Below, in pieces: positions 16,598-25,472 of a DNA stretch of 64,000 nucleotides (the stretch's first letter is position 1; every line of letters begins with the position of its first letter). The stretch comes from Alistipes sp. (GTDB lineage: Bacteria > Bacteroidota > Bacteroidia > Bacteroidales > Rikenellaceae). Below the pieces are notes generated by a model. The model was not told where the DNA came from, did no database searches, and worked only from the letters and a program-made list of their open reading frames with translations. The DNA lies in contig JALENN010000005.1 in assembly GCA_022767745.1 (NCBI GenBank), positions 248,001 to 312,000 on the forward strand, read 5' to 3'. A program made the translations under genes and the position numbers.

Positions 16598-18049
16598 TTA
16601 CTTTTTGCGGCGTCCGAAGTTGAACAGGTCGGAGGGCGTGCGTGCCGTGTCCATGATCTCGTTTATGCGTGCCGTTACCTCGGGGTTCTCGGCGGCGACG
16701 TTGCGCTCCTCGTGTATGTCGTCGGCAAGGTTGTAGAGTTCGAACGTGGTGCGGTCGTCCCTGCCCACGTTGAGGCGTATGCCCTTCCAGTCGCCCATGC
16801 GCACGGCCTGGCGGCCGCCCAGCTCGTGGAACTCCCAGTAGAGGTAGGGGTGCTGCTCCTGCTTGCCGCGGCCCGTCCATGCCGGCAGCATCGAGATGCC
16901 GTCGGTGGTGATGGTGTCCTTGCTGCCGATAATGTCGGCAAAGGTGGGCATTATGTCCCAGAAGGCCATTACCTGGTCGCTCTTCACGCCCTCGGCTATG
17001 CGGCCCGGAAAGCTCACGATGAAGGGTACGCGTATGCCGCCCTCGTACATGTCGCGCTTGCAGCCGCGCAGCGGGCCGTAGCTGCGGAAGAAGTCGGGGT
17101 TGGCGCCACCCTCGCGGTGGGGGCCGTTGTCGGAGGTGAAGACGATGAGCGTGTTGTCGGCGATGCCCTCCTTCTCCAGCAGGTCGAGTATCTCGCCCAC
17201 ATAGCGGTCGAGGCGCGTCACCATTGCCGCGAACGACGCCATCGGGTGCTCCGAGGTGCCGTAGCTGCTGCCGCGCGATATCCACGGCTTGGCGTCGGCC
17301 TCCTCGTCCTTGAACTTCTCGACATAGTGGTCATATACCTCGTCGTGGGGCAGACACAACTCGGCGTGGGGCAGCGTGTAGGCCAGGTAGGCGAAGAACG
17401 GGCGGCCGGCGTCGGCGTTCTCGTGGATGAAGTCGAGCGCCTTGTCGTGTATTATGTCCTGCGAATAGGTCTGCCGTCCGGGATCGACGTTCTCGGGGAA
17501 GTCGATGCGGCGGTCGTTGTCCCACAGGTGGTCGGGGTAGTAGGTGTGAGCCATGCGCTGGCAGTTGTAGCCGTAGAAGCGGTCGAATCCCACACGCGAG
17601 GGTACCGACTCCGAGCCGGGGTATCCGAGGCCCCACTTGCCGAAGGCCCCCGTGGCGTAGCCCGCGTTGCTGAAGAGCGTGCCGAGCGTATATGTCCCCT
17701 CGGGCATCGGGCACTGGCCCTCGGGGTCGATCTCGTAGTTGCCGCGCACGTAGGTGTGGCCCGTGTGCAGGCCCGTCATGAGCGAGGCGCGCGACGGCGC
17801 CGAGACGGTGCAGCCCGAGTAGCATTGCGTCAGCAGCATGCCCTGCGCCGCAAGGCGTTCGAGGTTGGGGGTCTCGATCCGCTGCTGGCCGTAGGGCGTG
17901 ATGTCGGCGTAGCCCAGGTCGTCGGCCATTATATATATGACGTTGGGATGTGACGGGTCGCCCTGTGTGGCGCCGCACGATACGAGAGCCGTGGCGGCGG
18001 CCGTGCCGGCAAGGCATCCCGAGAGTCGGAGCAAGGTCTCTTTCTTCAT
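16598..18049 (-). CDS. Serine-type sulfatase, lipoprotein
   Basis: A 483-residue sulfatase with signal peptide and lipobox LVSC (C25), so it is expected in the periplasm or on the surface. Metal-binding aspartates are in MADDLGYAD (D43, D44). The signature VSAPSRASLMTG has serine S83 at the position converted to formylglycine. Further active-site parts are GKWGLG and FTSDNGPH. It hydrolyses sulfate esters, probably on host or dietary glycans; the specificity is not readable. It is the first gene of a two-gene operon with the anaerobic maturase. No carbohydrate-binding or SusCD partner lies nearby. Confidence 0.94.
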   Translation of the reverse strand: MKKETLLRLSGCLAGTAAATALVSCGATQGDPSHPNVIYIMADDLGYADITPYGQQRIETPNLERLAAQGMLLTQCYSGCTVSAPSRASLMTGLHTGHTYVRGNYEIDPEGQCPMPEGTYTLGTLFSNAGYATGAFGKWGLGYPGSESVPSRVGFDRFYGYNCQRMAHTYYPDHLWDNDRRIDFPENVDPGRQTYSQDIIHDKALDFIHENADAGRPFFAYLAYTLPHAELCLPHDEVYDHYVEKFKDEEADAKPWISRGSSYGTSEHPMASFAAMVTRLDRYVGEILDLLEKEGIADNTLIVFTSDNGPHREGGANPDFFRSYGPLRGCKRDMYEGGIRVPFIVSFPGRIAEGVKSDQVMAFWDIMPTFADIIGSKDTITTDGISMLPAWTGRGKQEQHPYLYWEFHELGGRQAVRMGDWKGIRLNVGRDDRTTFELYNLADDIHEERNVAAENPEVTARINEIMDTARTPSDLFNFGRRKK

Positions 18050-18519
18050 GGTCGGGAGATGTTTGGTTTGTATGGCAGGTTTTGCCGCCGCCTGTGGCGT
18101 AGCGGTTTACCGATACGAATATAGTGAAATTTCGCCAAACCGTGAAACTTGCCCCCCGCCGTAGGCCGGCGACGTAGCGGCCGTCCGGACTGCGGCAGGG
18201 CGATTTTCGAGTCGGCGGCGGGCGGCCGGAGGCGGGAAATATCGTTTTTTCTTCCGCAGAAACGGTCATTTCGACGGCGGTTTTTGGCGTTTCACCGTCG
18301 GCCGCTCATGTCTGAGAACGGAAAAAGGGAATATTGTTGTCCTTTTGCGGAATGGAGCCGCTGCCGTGTGGAGTCTCTGCCGATAGTATATGGCGTTGAT
18401 GAGATGGGCTTTTTTAGGAGGCATATTGTGGATTGACAGATGGTTGGCTGTTTTCGGAAGGACCGGTTGAAAATATCCGAAGCGCTCGGCCGAGCAGAAA
18501 ATGTTACTTTAACGTTATA
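18050..18519. other. Intergenic stretch between the divergent sulfatase and tetR genes
   Basis: About 470 bases without a credible gene. GC content falls from a GC-rich half near the sulfatase to an AT-rich half near tetR. Short open frames on both strands here lack family features and a convincing start. The sulfatase promoter is probably near 18110-18135, where a near-match (TATATTCG, minus strand) is seen. Confidence 0.5.
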
Positions 18520-18560
18520 AAAACTTAAAAACAAGAAAACTTTTTTTGTTTTTAAGTTTT
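18520..18560 (+). promoter_or_regulatory. Perfect 15-bp inverted repeat overlapping the tetR promoter; probable operator
   Basis: Arms 18520-18534 (AAAACTTAAAAACAA) and 18546-18560 are perfect inverted repeats around an 11-base spacer. The -33 TTTG (18545-18548) straddles the start of the second arm. A TetR dimer bound here would cover the promoter. A transcriptional terminator for upstream read-through is the alternative. Confidence 0.6.
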
Positions 18561-18574
18561 CATGTGTATATTTG
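18545..18574 (+). promoter_or_regulatory. Promoter of the tetR-RND efflux operon
   Basis: TTTG at 18545-18548, an 18-base spacer and TATATTTG at 18567-18574 match the Bacteroidetes promoter consensus. The predicted transcript begins about 16 bases before the ATG at 18596. Confidence 0.75.
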
Positions 18575-18595
18575 CAGCCGGAAACAGGATACGAG

Positions 18596-19285
18596 ATGAC
18601 AACACAACGAGAGAAAATAGTCGATCATGTCTGGCATATGATCATTACGATGGGTATCAAGTCGGTGAGAATGGACGATGTAGCCAACGTGATGGGCATG
18701 TCGAAGCGTACGCTTTACGAGATGTTCGGCGACAAGGAGGAGCTGCTCTACGAGAGCATCATACACCATCGCGAGAAGATGCACCGTGCGCTCAAGGAGC
18801 ATGCCGAGGCCTGCGACAATGCGCTGGAGATGGTGCTGACGTGCTTCCTCGAGATATTCAGCCGCTGGGACGAGTCGGAGTGGCGTCTGATGAACAACAT
18901 GAAGAAGTTCTATCCCAAAATCTATGAGCGCGTAAGCAAAACCTTCACCGAACAGGGACTGGCCGGGCTGAAGTCTATTCTCATCGAGTGCCGCAAGGAG
19001 GGATACCTTGCCCGCAACGTCGACATAGAACTTGTGACGATGGTGTTTTTCCAGACCTCGGGCATGCTCATGCGCGAGTACAATATAATGTTGCCTGAGG
19101 GCGTTACACGTGAGGATGCCTACGGATGCATGGCGGTGAATTTCCTGCGCGGGGTGTCGTCGATAAAGGGTATCGAGATGATCGATGCGATACTTGCGCG
19201 CGACCAGTACCAGAATATCCGCAGCGAGCGGCTGGTGGCCCTGATGAGGGAAGGGGCGGATAATGACAACAGTGAAGACAATTAA
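18596..19285 (+). CDS. TetR-family transcriptional regulator of the efflux operon
   Basis: A 229-residue regulator with an N-terminal TetR helix-turn-helix (about 5-50: IKSVRMDDVANVMGMSKRTLYEMFGDKEELL). A helical ligand-binding domain follows. A TTG eight codons upstream is in frame, but it lies inside the -7 element, so the ATG at 18596 is chosen. It overlaps the long form of the tolC frame and precedes the efflux genes on the same strand. It is therefore the likely local repressor acting on the inverted repeat at 18520-18560. The inducer is unknown. Confidence 0.93.
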   Translation: MTTQREKIVDHVWHMIITMGIKSVRMDDVANVMGMSKRTLYEMFGDKEELLYESIIHHREKMHRALKEHAEACDNALEMVLTCFLEIFSRWDESEWRLMNNMKKFYPKIYERVSKTFTEQGLAGLKSILIECRKEGYLARNVDIELVTMVFFQTSGMLMREYNIMLPEGVTREDAYGCMAVNFLRGVSSIKGIEMIDAILARDQYQNIRSERLVALMREGADNDNSEDN

Positions 19286-19307
19286 TCATATTAAGCAAGC
19301 GAAGTTT

Positions 19308-20657
19308 ATGAAACTGAGGAATCTCTTTTTTGCGCTGGCTGCGTCGATAGGCGTTGCTGCGGCGCCCGCCGGGGCGCAGGAGATCGCGGACACGGTGAGT
19401 GCCGGTCCGTTGACATTGACGCTCGAGCAGGCTCTGGAGATAGCCCTGAGCGAAAGTCCGACGGTGAAGATCGCCGATCAGACCGTCGAGGTGAAGAAGT
19501 ATGCCAAACGTGGTACCTATGCGGGTCTGTGGCCCGAGATAAGCGCATCGGCCACATACAACCGCTACATCAAGAAGCAGACGATGCACATCATGGACCA
19601 GACGATGACCGTCGGTACGAGCAACATCTACCAGGGCGGTTTCTCGGCAACGATGCCCGTCGTGAACGCACAGCTGTGGAAGTCGCTCAAGATTTCGGCC
19701 ATGGATGTCGAGCTGGCCGTCGAGCAGGCGCGCGGCTCGCGCATCGACATGATCGAGCAGGTGTCGAAGGCCTTCTACCAGGTGCTGCTGGCCAAGGATT
19801 CGTATGACGTATACAAGCGCGTATATGACAATGCCGTCGAGAACCACAAGATCGTCACCAAGAAGTACGAGGTGGGATCGGTTTCGGAGTATGAGTTCCT
19901 CCGCTCGAAGGTGACCGTGTCGAACGCCGAGCCCGACGTGCTCAACGCCGAGAACTCGATCGTGGTGGGCCTGTGGCAGCTCAAGGCGCTGCTGGGCATG
20001 GACCTCAACATCGATATCGACTGCGCCGGCTCGCTGTCGGACTATGAGGCCATGATGACCTCGCACTTCGACATGGAGTTCAACCCCGACCGCAACAGCG
20101 AGATGAAGCAGCTGGAGATCCAGGAGCGTCAGTTGCAGAAGACGCTCGAGATGCAGCGTGCGGCCAACCTGCCTACGCTGAACCTCTCGGCCAACTACAA
20201 CTTCACGGCCATGGAGGACAACTTCAAGTTCAACCAGTATACGTGGAATCCCTATTCGTATGCCACGCTGAGCCTCAACATCCCCATCTTCGCGGGCGGC
20301 AAGCGCCGTGCCGACATCAAGCAGGCGAAGCTGAACCTGAGCAACCTGCAGCTGCAGCGCGAGAATACCGAGCGCACGCTCCGCACCTCGATGATGCAGT
20401 ATGCAAGCAACATGCAGACAAACCTGAAGCAGTACCACTCGTCGCTGTCAAGCATCGACGAGGCCAAGCGCGGCTACGACATCGCGGTCAAGCGGTATGA
20501 GGTCGGCGACGGCACGCTGGTCGAGATCGACGACTCGCAGCTGGCCTACACGCAGGCCGAGCTGACGCGCAGTACGGCCATCTACAACTATATGGTCAAC
20601 CAGGTGTCGCTCGAGAAGATCCGCGGAACGTACAACATGTCCGCCGAGGAGGAGTAG
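19308..20657 (+). CDS. TolC-family outer membrane efflux channel
   Basis: A 449-residue protein with a signal peptide (KLRNLFFALAASIG... cleaved near AGAQ) and two outer-membrane efflux protein (OEP) repeats rich in long helices. It forms the outer-membrane exit duct of the RND pump encoded next. An in-frame ATG at 19263 would add 15 polar residues ahead of the signal peptide and overlap tetR, so 19308 is preferred. The gene lies 22 bp after tetR and 57 bp before the membrane-fusion gene. Confidence 0.94.
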   Translation: MKLRNLFFALAASIGVAAAPAGAQEIADTVSAGPLTLTLEQALEIALSESPTVKIADQTVEVKKYAKRGTYAGLWPEISASATYNRYIKKQTMHIMDQTMTVGTSNIYQGGFSATMPVVNAQLWKSLKISAMDVELAVEQARGSRIDMIEQVSKAFYQVLLAKDSYDVYKRVYDNAVENHKIVTKKYEVGSVSEYEFLRSKVTVSNAEPDVLNAENSIVVGLWQLKALLGMDLNIDIDCAGSLSDYEAMMTSHFDMEFNPDRNSEMKQLEIQERQLQKTLEMQRAANLPTLNLSANYNFTAMEDNFKFNQYTWNPYSYATLSLNIPIFAGGKRRADIKQAKLNLSNLQLQRENTERTLRTSMMQYASNMQTNLKQYHSSLSSIDEAKRGYDIAVKRYEVGDGTLVEIDDSQLAYTQAELTRSTAIYNYMVNQVSLEKIRGTYNMSAEEE

Positions 20658-20714
20658 CCCGGATCTGACGGCGTAAAAAACGGAATGTAAACACGAAAGA
20701 AAGATAGGATTTTT

Positions 20715-21743
20715 ATGAAGAGTAATGTTATCGTGGCACTGCTTGCGTGCGGTGCGTGCATGGCTGTCACAGCATGCGGTTCGAAGGGTGGCAAGGTCGA
20801 GCAGACGGCCGTAGCCGAGGAGAAGCCCAAGGTGACCACCGAGGTGGTTCATGTCGAGAAAGTGGATCAGATCAGCGTATTCACCGGCAATGTCGAGGGA
20901 TATGCCGTGAACAACATAACGCCGCAGTCGTCGCGACGTATCTCGCGCCTGCTGGTGGACGTGGGTGACCATGTCAAGGCCGGTCAGCTCGTGGCCGAGA
21001 TGGACGAGTCGAGCCTGGCACAGGCCAAGTCGCAGCTGGCTACCGACAAGGCCGCCTACGAGCGTGCCGACGAGCTCTACAAGTTCGGCGGCGAGTCGAA
21101 GGCCGCATGGGAGGAGGCCAAGAACGCATACGAACTGTCGCAGGCCAACTACGACAACCTGCTGGAGAACACGACCCTCGTGTCGCCCATCGCAGGCGTT
21201 GTGACGGCCCGCAACTACGACAACGGCGACATGGTTGGTTCATCACCTATATTCGTCATCCAGCAGATACGTCCCGTGAAGATCATCGTAAACGTGTCGG
21301 AGTCGCTCTACTCGTACGTGAAGAAGAACATGAAGGTTGACGTCACGCTCGATGCGCTGCCCGACCGCACGTTTGAGGGCAAGGTGTCGCGCATAACGCC
21401 GGCGATCGACGCCTCGACGCACACCTTCCCGGTGGAGATCGTAGTGGCCAACAGCGACGAGACCGTGAAGCCCGGAATGTATGCCCGCGTGACGATGAAC
21501 TACGGCCAGCGCGAGAATGTGGTTATTCCCGACCGTGCCGTGGTTAAGCAGATCGGTTCGGGTGACCGCTACGTATATGTATACCAGACGGACGGCACGG
21601 TCAAGTTCCAGAAGATCGAGCTCGGTCGCCGCATGGGCGACCGCTACGAGATCACCGACGGCCTTACGGACGGCGCCGAGGTGGTGGTAAAGGGTCAGAA
21701 CGGCCTGAACAACGGAATGAGTGTGGAACGCGTAAACGAATAA
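20715..21743 (+). CDS. RND efflux periplasmic adaptor (membrane fusion protein)
   Basis: A 342-residue adaptor with lipobox VTAC (C21), so it is anchored by lipid to the inner membrane. The order is typical: biotinyl-lipoyl half (about 60-95, SRLLVDVGDHVKAGQLVAEMD), a short helical hairpin (about 95-145), the second lipoyl half (SPIAGVVTARNYDNGDMV), a beta-barrel, and a membrane-proximal domain. It links the TolC channel to the RND pump. The RND gene starts three bases after its stop codon. Confidence 0.94.
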   Translation: MKSNVIVALLACGACMAVTACGSKGGKVEQTAVAEEKPKVTTEVVHVEKVDQISVFTGNVEGYAVNNITPQSSRRISRLLVDVGDHVKAGQLVAEMDESSLAQAKSQLATDKAAYERADELYKFGGESKAAWEEAKNAYELSQANYDNLLENTTLVSPIAGVVTARNYDNGDMVGSSPIFVIQQIRPVKIIVNVSESLYSYVKKNMKVDVTLDALPDRTFEGKVSRITPAIDASTHTFPVEIVVANSDETVKPGMYARVTMNYGQRENVVIPDRAVVKQIGSGDRYVYVYQTDGTVKFQKIELGRRMGDRYEITDGLTDGAEVVVKGQNGLNNGMSVERVNE

Positions 21744-21746
21744 ACA

Positions 21747-24700
21747 ATGAATATTTACAAGTCAGCGGTCAATAACCCGATATCGACCATATTGATATTC
21801 GTGGCTATCGCCGTCATGGGCCTCTTCTCGGTCACGAGGCTGGGTATCGACCTGATGCCCGATATCGAGACCAACGCCATCATGGTGATGACGGCCTACG
21901 AGGGCGCCAGCGCCGAGGATATCGAGAATAACGTAACCAAGCCGTTGGAGAACTCACTCAACGGTGTTGACCACCTGAAGCACATCACTTCTGCTTCGAA
22001 GGAGAACATATCGGTCGTGACGCTCGAGTTCGAGTACGGTACCGACATCGATGTGGCGACGAACGATGTGCGCGACAAGCTGGATATGGTAACGACGCTG
22101 CCCGACGGCGTGAACAACCCCATCATCTTCAAGTTCTCGACCGACATGATCCCCATCCTGATTCTGGGTGTCACGGCCGAGGAGAGTATGCCGGGCCTCT
22201 ACAAGATACTCGACGACCAGGTCGCCACGTCGCTGGCGCGTGTGAGCGGTGTGGGTACCGTCTCGGTTTCGGGTATCGCGCAGCGTGAGATTCAGGTCTA
22301 CTGCGACCCCAACAAGCTGGAGGCTTACGGCCTGTCGATCGAGGCCATTTCGGAGGCTATCGCCGCCGCCAACCGCAGTACCCCGGGCGGTACGTTCGAC
22401 GTGGGTTCGAACACCTACTCGCTGCGTGTCGACCAGGAGTTCAACGACCCGTCGGAGATGCTCGACATCGTCGTCGGACACAACGGTACGGCTCCCATAT
22501 ACCTGCGTGACGTAGCCCGCGTGCAGGATACCGTGCAGGAGCGTACGCAGGAGACCTTCAACAACGGCGAGAAGGGCGGTATGATCGTGGTACAGAAGCG
22601 ATCGGGCGCCAACTCGGTAGCCGTTGCCCAGGGTGTGCAGAAGCAGCTGAAGACGATCATGCCGTCGCTGCCCTCGGATGTGAACATCTACACCATCGTC
22701 GATACGTCGGAGAACATCATATCGACCGTGAACTCGCTGCGCGACACCATCGCCACGACCTTCATCCTCGTGATGATTGTGGTGTTCATCTTCCTGGGAC
22801 GCTGGCGCGCCACGTTCGTGGTGGTCTTCACGATCCCCATCTCGCTGCTCGCGGCACTCGTATACCTGCTTGCTACGGGCGAGACGCTGAACGTCATCTC
22901 GATGAGTTCGCTCTCGATATCGATCGGTATGGTCGTCGATAACGCCATCGTGGTATTGGAGAACATAACAACGCACGTCGACCGAGGCTCCCGCCCGCGT
23001 CAGGCGGCCATCTTCGCAACAAAGGAGGTGGGTGTGTCGGTTATCGCGTCGACGTTGACCACCATTGCCGTGTTCCTGCCCCTTACTATGATCAGCGGTA
23101 TGGCCGGTGTGCTCTTCAACTCGCTGGGTTGGATGGTGTCGATCACGCTTACCGTCTCGACCATTGCCGCCATCACCTTCACCCCGGTACTCTGCTCGCT
23201 GATGATGAAGCAGAACCCCACCAAGGCGTGGTTCCAGGGTAAGATCGATGCCGTCATGGCCCGTTTCAACAACTTCTACGGCGGTATCCTCAACTGGTGC
23301 GTACACCACCGCAAGACGATCTTCACGGGTGCCATCGCCCTGTTCTTCGGTACGCTTGTGGGACTGGGTCCCAAGCTGAGCACCGAGTTCTTCCCCGTGC
23401 AGGACAACGCCCGTATCGGTGTGACGATACAGCTGCCCGTGGGTACGGCTCAGGAGATCACGCGCGACCTGGCGCTGGAGATCAGCGACCGCTTCCGTGA
23501 GGCGTTCCCCGAGATCATCACGGTGAACCTTACCGAGGGTCAGGCCGACACCGACAACTCGTTCGCCTCGATGCAGGACAACGGTACACATTATATATCT
23601 ATGAACATCTCGCTGCTGAAGAAGACCGAGCGCGAGCGTACCCTTACCGAGATCGGTGACGGCATGCGAGCCATCCTGAACGAGTACCCCGAGATCCGTA
23701 CCTACAACGTCAACGAGTCGGGTCAGCGAGGCGGTGTCTCGGGCCAGAGTTCGGTGGATGTGGAGATCTACGGTTACGATTTCGATACCACCGACGAGCT
23801 GGCGCAGCAGGTGTCGGACATGATGCGTACGCTGCCCGGATGTTCGGAGGTTACGATCTCGCGTGACGAGTACACGCCCGAGTACCATGTCGACTTCGAC
23901 CGCGAGAAGCTCTCGCTCAACGGTCTGGATGTTACGACGGCGGCCATGTACCTGCGTAACCGCATCAACGGTTCGGTCAACTCGTACTACCGCGAGGACG
24001 GTGACGAGTACGACATCCGCGTGCGCTACGACCGACAGTTCCGAGAGTCGATCGAGGATATCGAGAACATAACGATATACAACTCGCAGGGTCAGGGCAT
24101 CAAGGTGCGCGACCTGGGTACGGTGAAGGAGGCTTATACGCCGCCCACGATCGACCGTAAGGACCGCGAGCGTTACGTTACCGTCTCGGGCGTCGTTGCC
24201 CACGGCTACGCCATGGGTGATCTGATTGCCGAGGTGCAGGCCGGAATGAAGGATATCGACATGCCTGCGGGATATATATGGAACCTCGGCGGTACGTACG
24301 AGGACCAGCAGGATACGTTCGCCGACCTGGCCACGCTGATGGCGCTGATGATTATCCTGGTGTTCGTGATCATGGCCTCGCAGTTCGAGTCGCTGACATA
24401 TCCCTTCGTGATCATGTTCTCGATGCCGTTCGCCGTGGTGGGTGTTATGATCGGGCTTGTGACGACCAATACGCCGATGGGTGTGATGGCCCTGTTGGGA
24501 GTGCTGATGCTTATGGGTATCGTGGTGAACAACGGTATCGTGCTGGTGGACTACACCAACCTCTGCCGCGAGCGTGGCATGGGCATATACGATGCCGTGG
24601 TTACGGCCGGCCGCAGCCGTCTGCGCCCGATCCTGATGACGACCCTTACGACGGTGCTGGGTATGATCCCCATGGCCGTGGGTACGGGTATCGGTTCGGA

Positions 24701-24851
24701 GATGTGGAACTCGCTGGGTATGTCGGTGGCATGGGGTCTGTCGTTCTCGACGCTCATCACGCTGATCCTGATCCCGACGCTCTACACGTCGTTCGCCGTA
24801 CACGGTGAGAACCGCAGAAAGAAGAAGGAACTTAAAATGCAGCAACAGTAA
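21747..24851 (+). CDS. RND efflux transporter (AcrB/HAE1-like)
   Basis: A 1034-residue proton-driven inner-membrane pump with twelve expected transmembrane helices and two large periplasmic loops. Helix 4 carries IGMVVDNAIVVLENI, with the tandem acidic/Asn region of drug-type (HAE1) pumps rather than the metal-type VDGAVV form. The helix 10-11 region has GIVVNNGIVLVDYTN. The drug-type reading suggests lipophilic compounds as substrates. Its stop overlaps the start of the PII-like gene (TAATG). Confidence 0.95.
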   Translation: MNIYKSAVNNPISTILIFVAIAVMGLFSVTRLGIDLMPDIETNAIMVMTAYEGASAEDIENNVTKPLENSLNGVDHLKHITSASKENISVVTLEFEYGTDIDVATNDVRDKLDMVTTLPDGVNNPIIFKFSTDMIPILILGVTAEESMPGLYKILDDQVATSLARVSGVGTVSVSGIAQREIQVYCDPNKLEAYGLSIEAISEAIAAANRSTPGGTFDVGSNTYSLRVDQEFNDPSEMLDIVVGHNGTAPIYLRDVARVQDTVQERTQETFNNGEKGGMIVVQKRSGANSVAVAQGVQKQLKTIMPSLPSDVNIYTIVDTSENIISTVNSLRDTIATTFILVMIVVFIFLGRWRATFVVVFTIPISLLAALVYLLATGETLNVISMSSLSISIGMVVDNAIVVLENITTHVDRGSRPRQAAIFATKEVGVSVIASTLTTIAVFLPLTMISGMAGVLFNSLGWMVSITLTVSTIAAITFTPVLCSLMMKQNPTKAWFQGKIDAVMARFNNFYGGILNWCVHHRKTIFTGAIALFFGTLVGLGPKLSTEFFPVQDNARIGVTIQLPVGTAQEITRDLALEISDRFREAFPEIITVNLTEGQADTDNSFASMQDNGTHYISMNISLLKKTERERTLTEIGDGMRAILNEYPEIRTYNVNESGQRGGVSGQSSVDVEIYGYDFDTTDELAQQVSDMMRTLPGCSEVTISRDEYTPEYHVDFDREKLSLNGLDVTTAAMYLRNRINGSVNSYYREDGDEYDIRVRYDRQFRESIEDIENITIYNSQGQGIKVRDLGTVKEAYTPPTIDRKDRERYVTVSGVVAHGYAMGDLIAEVQAGMKDIDMPAGYIWNLGGTYEDQQDTFADLATLMALMIILVFVIMASQFESLTYPFVIMFSMPFAVVGVMIGLVTTNTPMGVMALLGVLMLMGIVVNNGIVLVDYTNLCRERGMGIYDAVVTAGRSRLRPILMTTLTTVLGMIPMAVGTGIGSEMWNSLGMSVAWGLSFSTLITLILIPTLYTSFAVHGENRRKKKELKMQQQ

Positions 24852-25144
24852 TGAAAGCGATATTTGTAGCGTGCAACCAGTCGATATACGACGAGGTGCT
24901 AAATATAATGAATGGTATGCAGATGCGCGGTTATACGGGCTGGGAGGAGCTTATGGGCTGTGGCAGCGCCACGGGTGAGCCCCACCTCGGGAACCATGCA
25001 TGGCCGACGATGAACTCGGCGCTGATTACCGTAACCGAGGACGAGAAGGTGGAACCCTTCCTCGAGAGCCTCCGGAAGCTCGACCGCGAGAATGACCAGC
25101 AGGGCCTGCGCGCCTTCGTGTGGGAGATCTCGGCAATGGTCTGA
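24851..25144 (+). CDS. PII-like (GlnB-fold) small protein in the efflux operon
   Basis: A 97-residue cytoplasmic protein. It starts MKAIFVACNQSIYDEVLNIM and contains a central GCGSATGEPHLGNHAWP and a C-terminal FVWEISAMV. The pattern of beta-alpha-beta segments with a central loop resembles the PII superfamily, in particular PII-like groups reported next to RND efflux genes. It lacks the uridylylated T-loop tyrosine context of classical GlnB. The start codon overlaps the RND stop by one base, so it is strongly coupled to the pump. A role as trimeric sensor of the pump or its substrate is inference. Confidence 0.72.
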   Translation: MKAIFVACNQSIYDEVLNIMNGMQMRGYTGWEELMGCGSATGEPHLGNHAWPTMNSALITVTEDEKVEPFLESLRKLDRENDQQGLRAFVWEISAMV

Positions 25145-25208
25145 TGCGGAGCACGGCGGCGGTGTGATACTGCCGCCATGCCGCCGGAAGATCGGGTCCG
25201 GCAAAACG

Positions 25209-25249
25209 AAAGGAGAATGTCCCCCGAAAGGGCGGGTATTCTCCTTTTT
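25209..25249 (+). terminator. Rho-independent terminator of the efflux operon
   Basis: Ten-base perfect arms (25209-25218 and 25238-25247) with a GC-rich inner part end in a T-run. It lies 64 bp after the PII-like gene. Confidence 0.88.
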
Positions 25250-25402
25250 GCTGTTTGTAGTGCGCTTTTTGTCCTTGCCGTGCGCGAGCGCGGTGCGGGG
25301 CAGGACGTTGAGCCTTAGCCGTATGCGGAGCAGGAATCGGGGCGGCGGAGGTGTGAGGCCATGTCGGAATGTCGCACTTTTGGGTCGGTTTTTCCATACG
25401 GG

Positions 25403-25434
25403 TTTGGATGATTGTGAAAAAACTGTTATATTTG
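25403..25434 (+). promoter_or_regulatory. Promoter of the cytoplasmic Gfo/Idh/MocA gene
   Basis: TTTG at 25403-25406, a 20-base spacer and TATATTTG at 25427-25434 match the consensus. The start codon follows 38 bp later. The 328-base gap from 25145 to 25472 otherwise holds only the efflux-operon terminator and no gene that I can support. Confidence 0.8.
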
Positions 25435-25472
25435 AAATAAATTTACTAAACCTAAAATCACCTATCACCGAA

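Noticed and set aside
18149..18534. Two small open frames between the sulfatase and tetR genes
   Set aside because: They lack a family match and have shadow-like composition, and one overlaps the promoter and operator region.
21954..24845. Long antisense frame across the RND pump gene
   Set aside because: It mirrors the codon structure of the sense gene and is His/Arg-rich. There is no promoter or start context and no domain.
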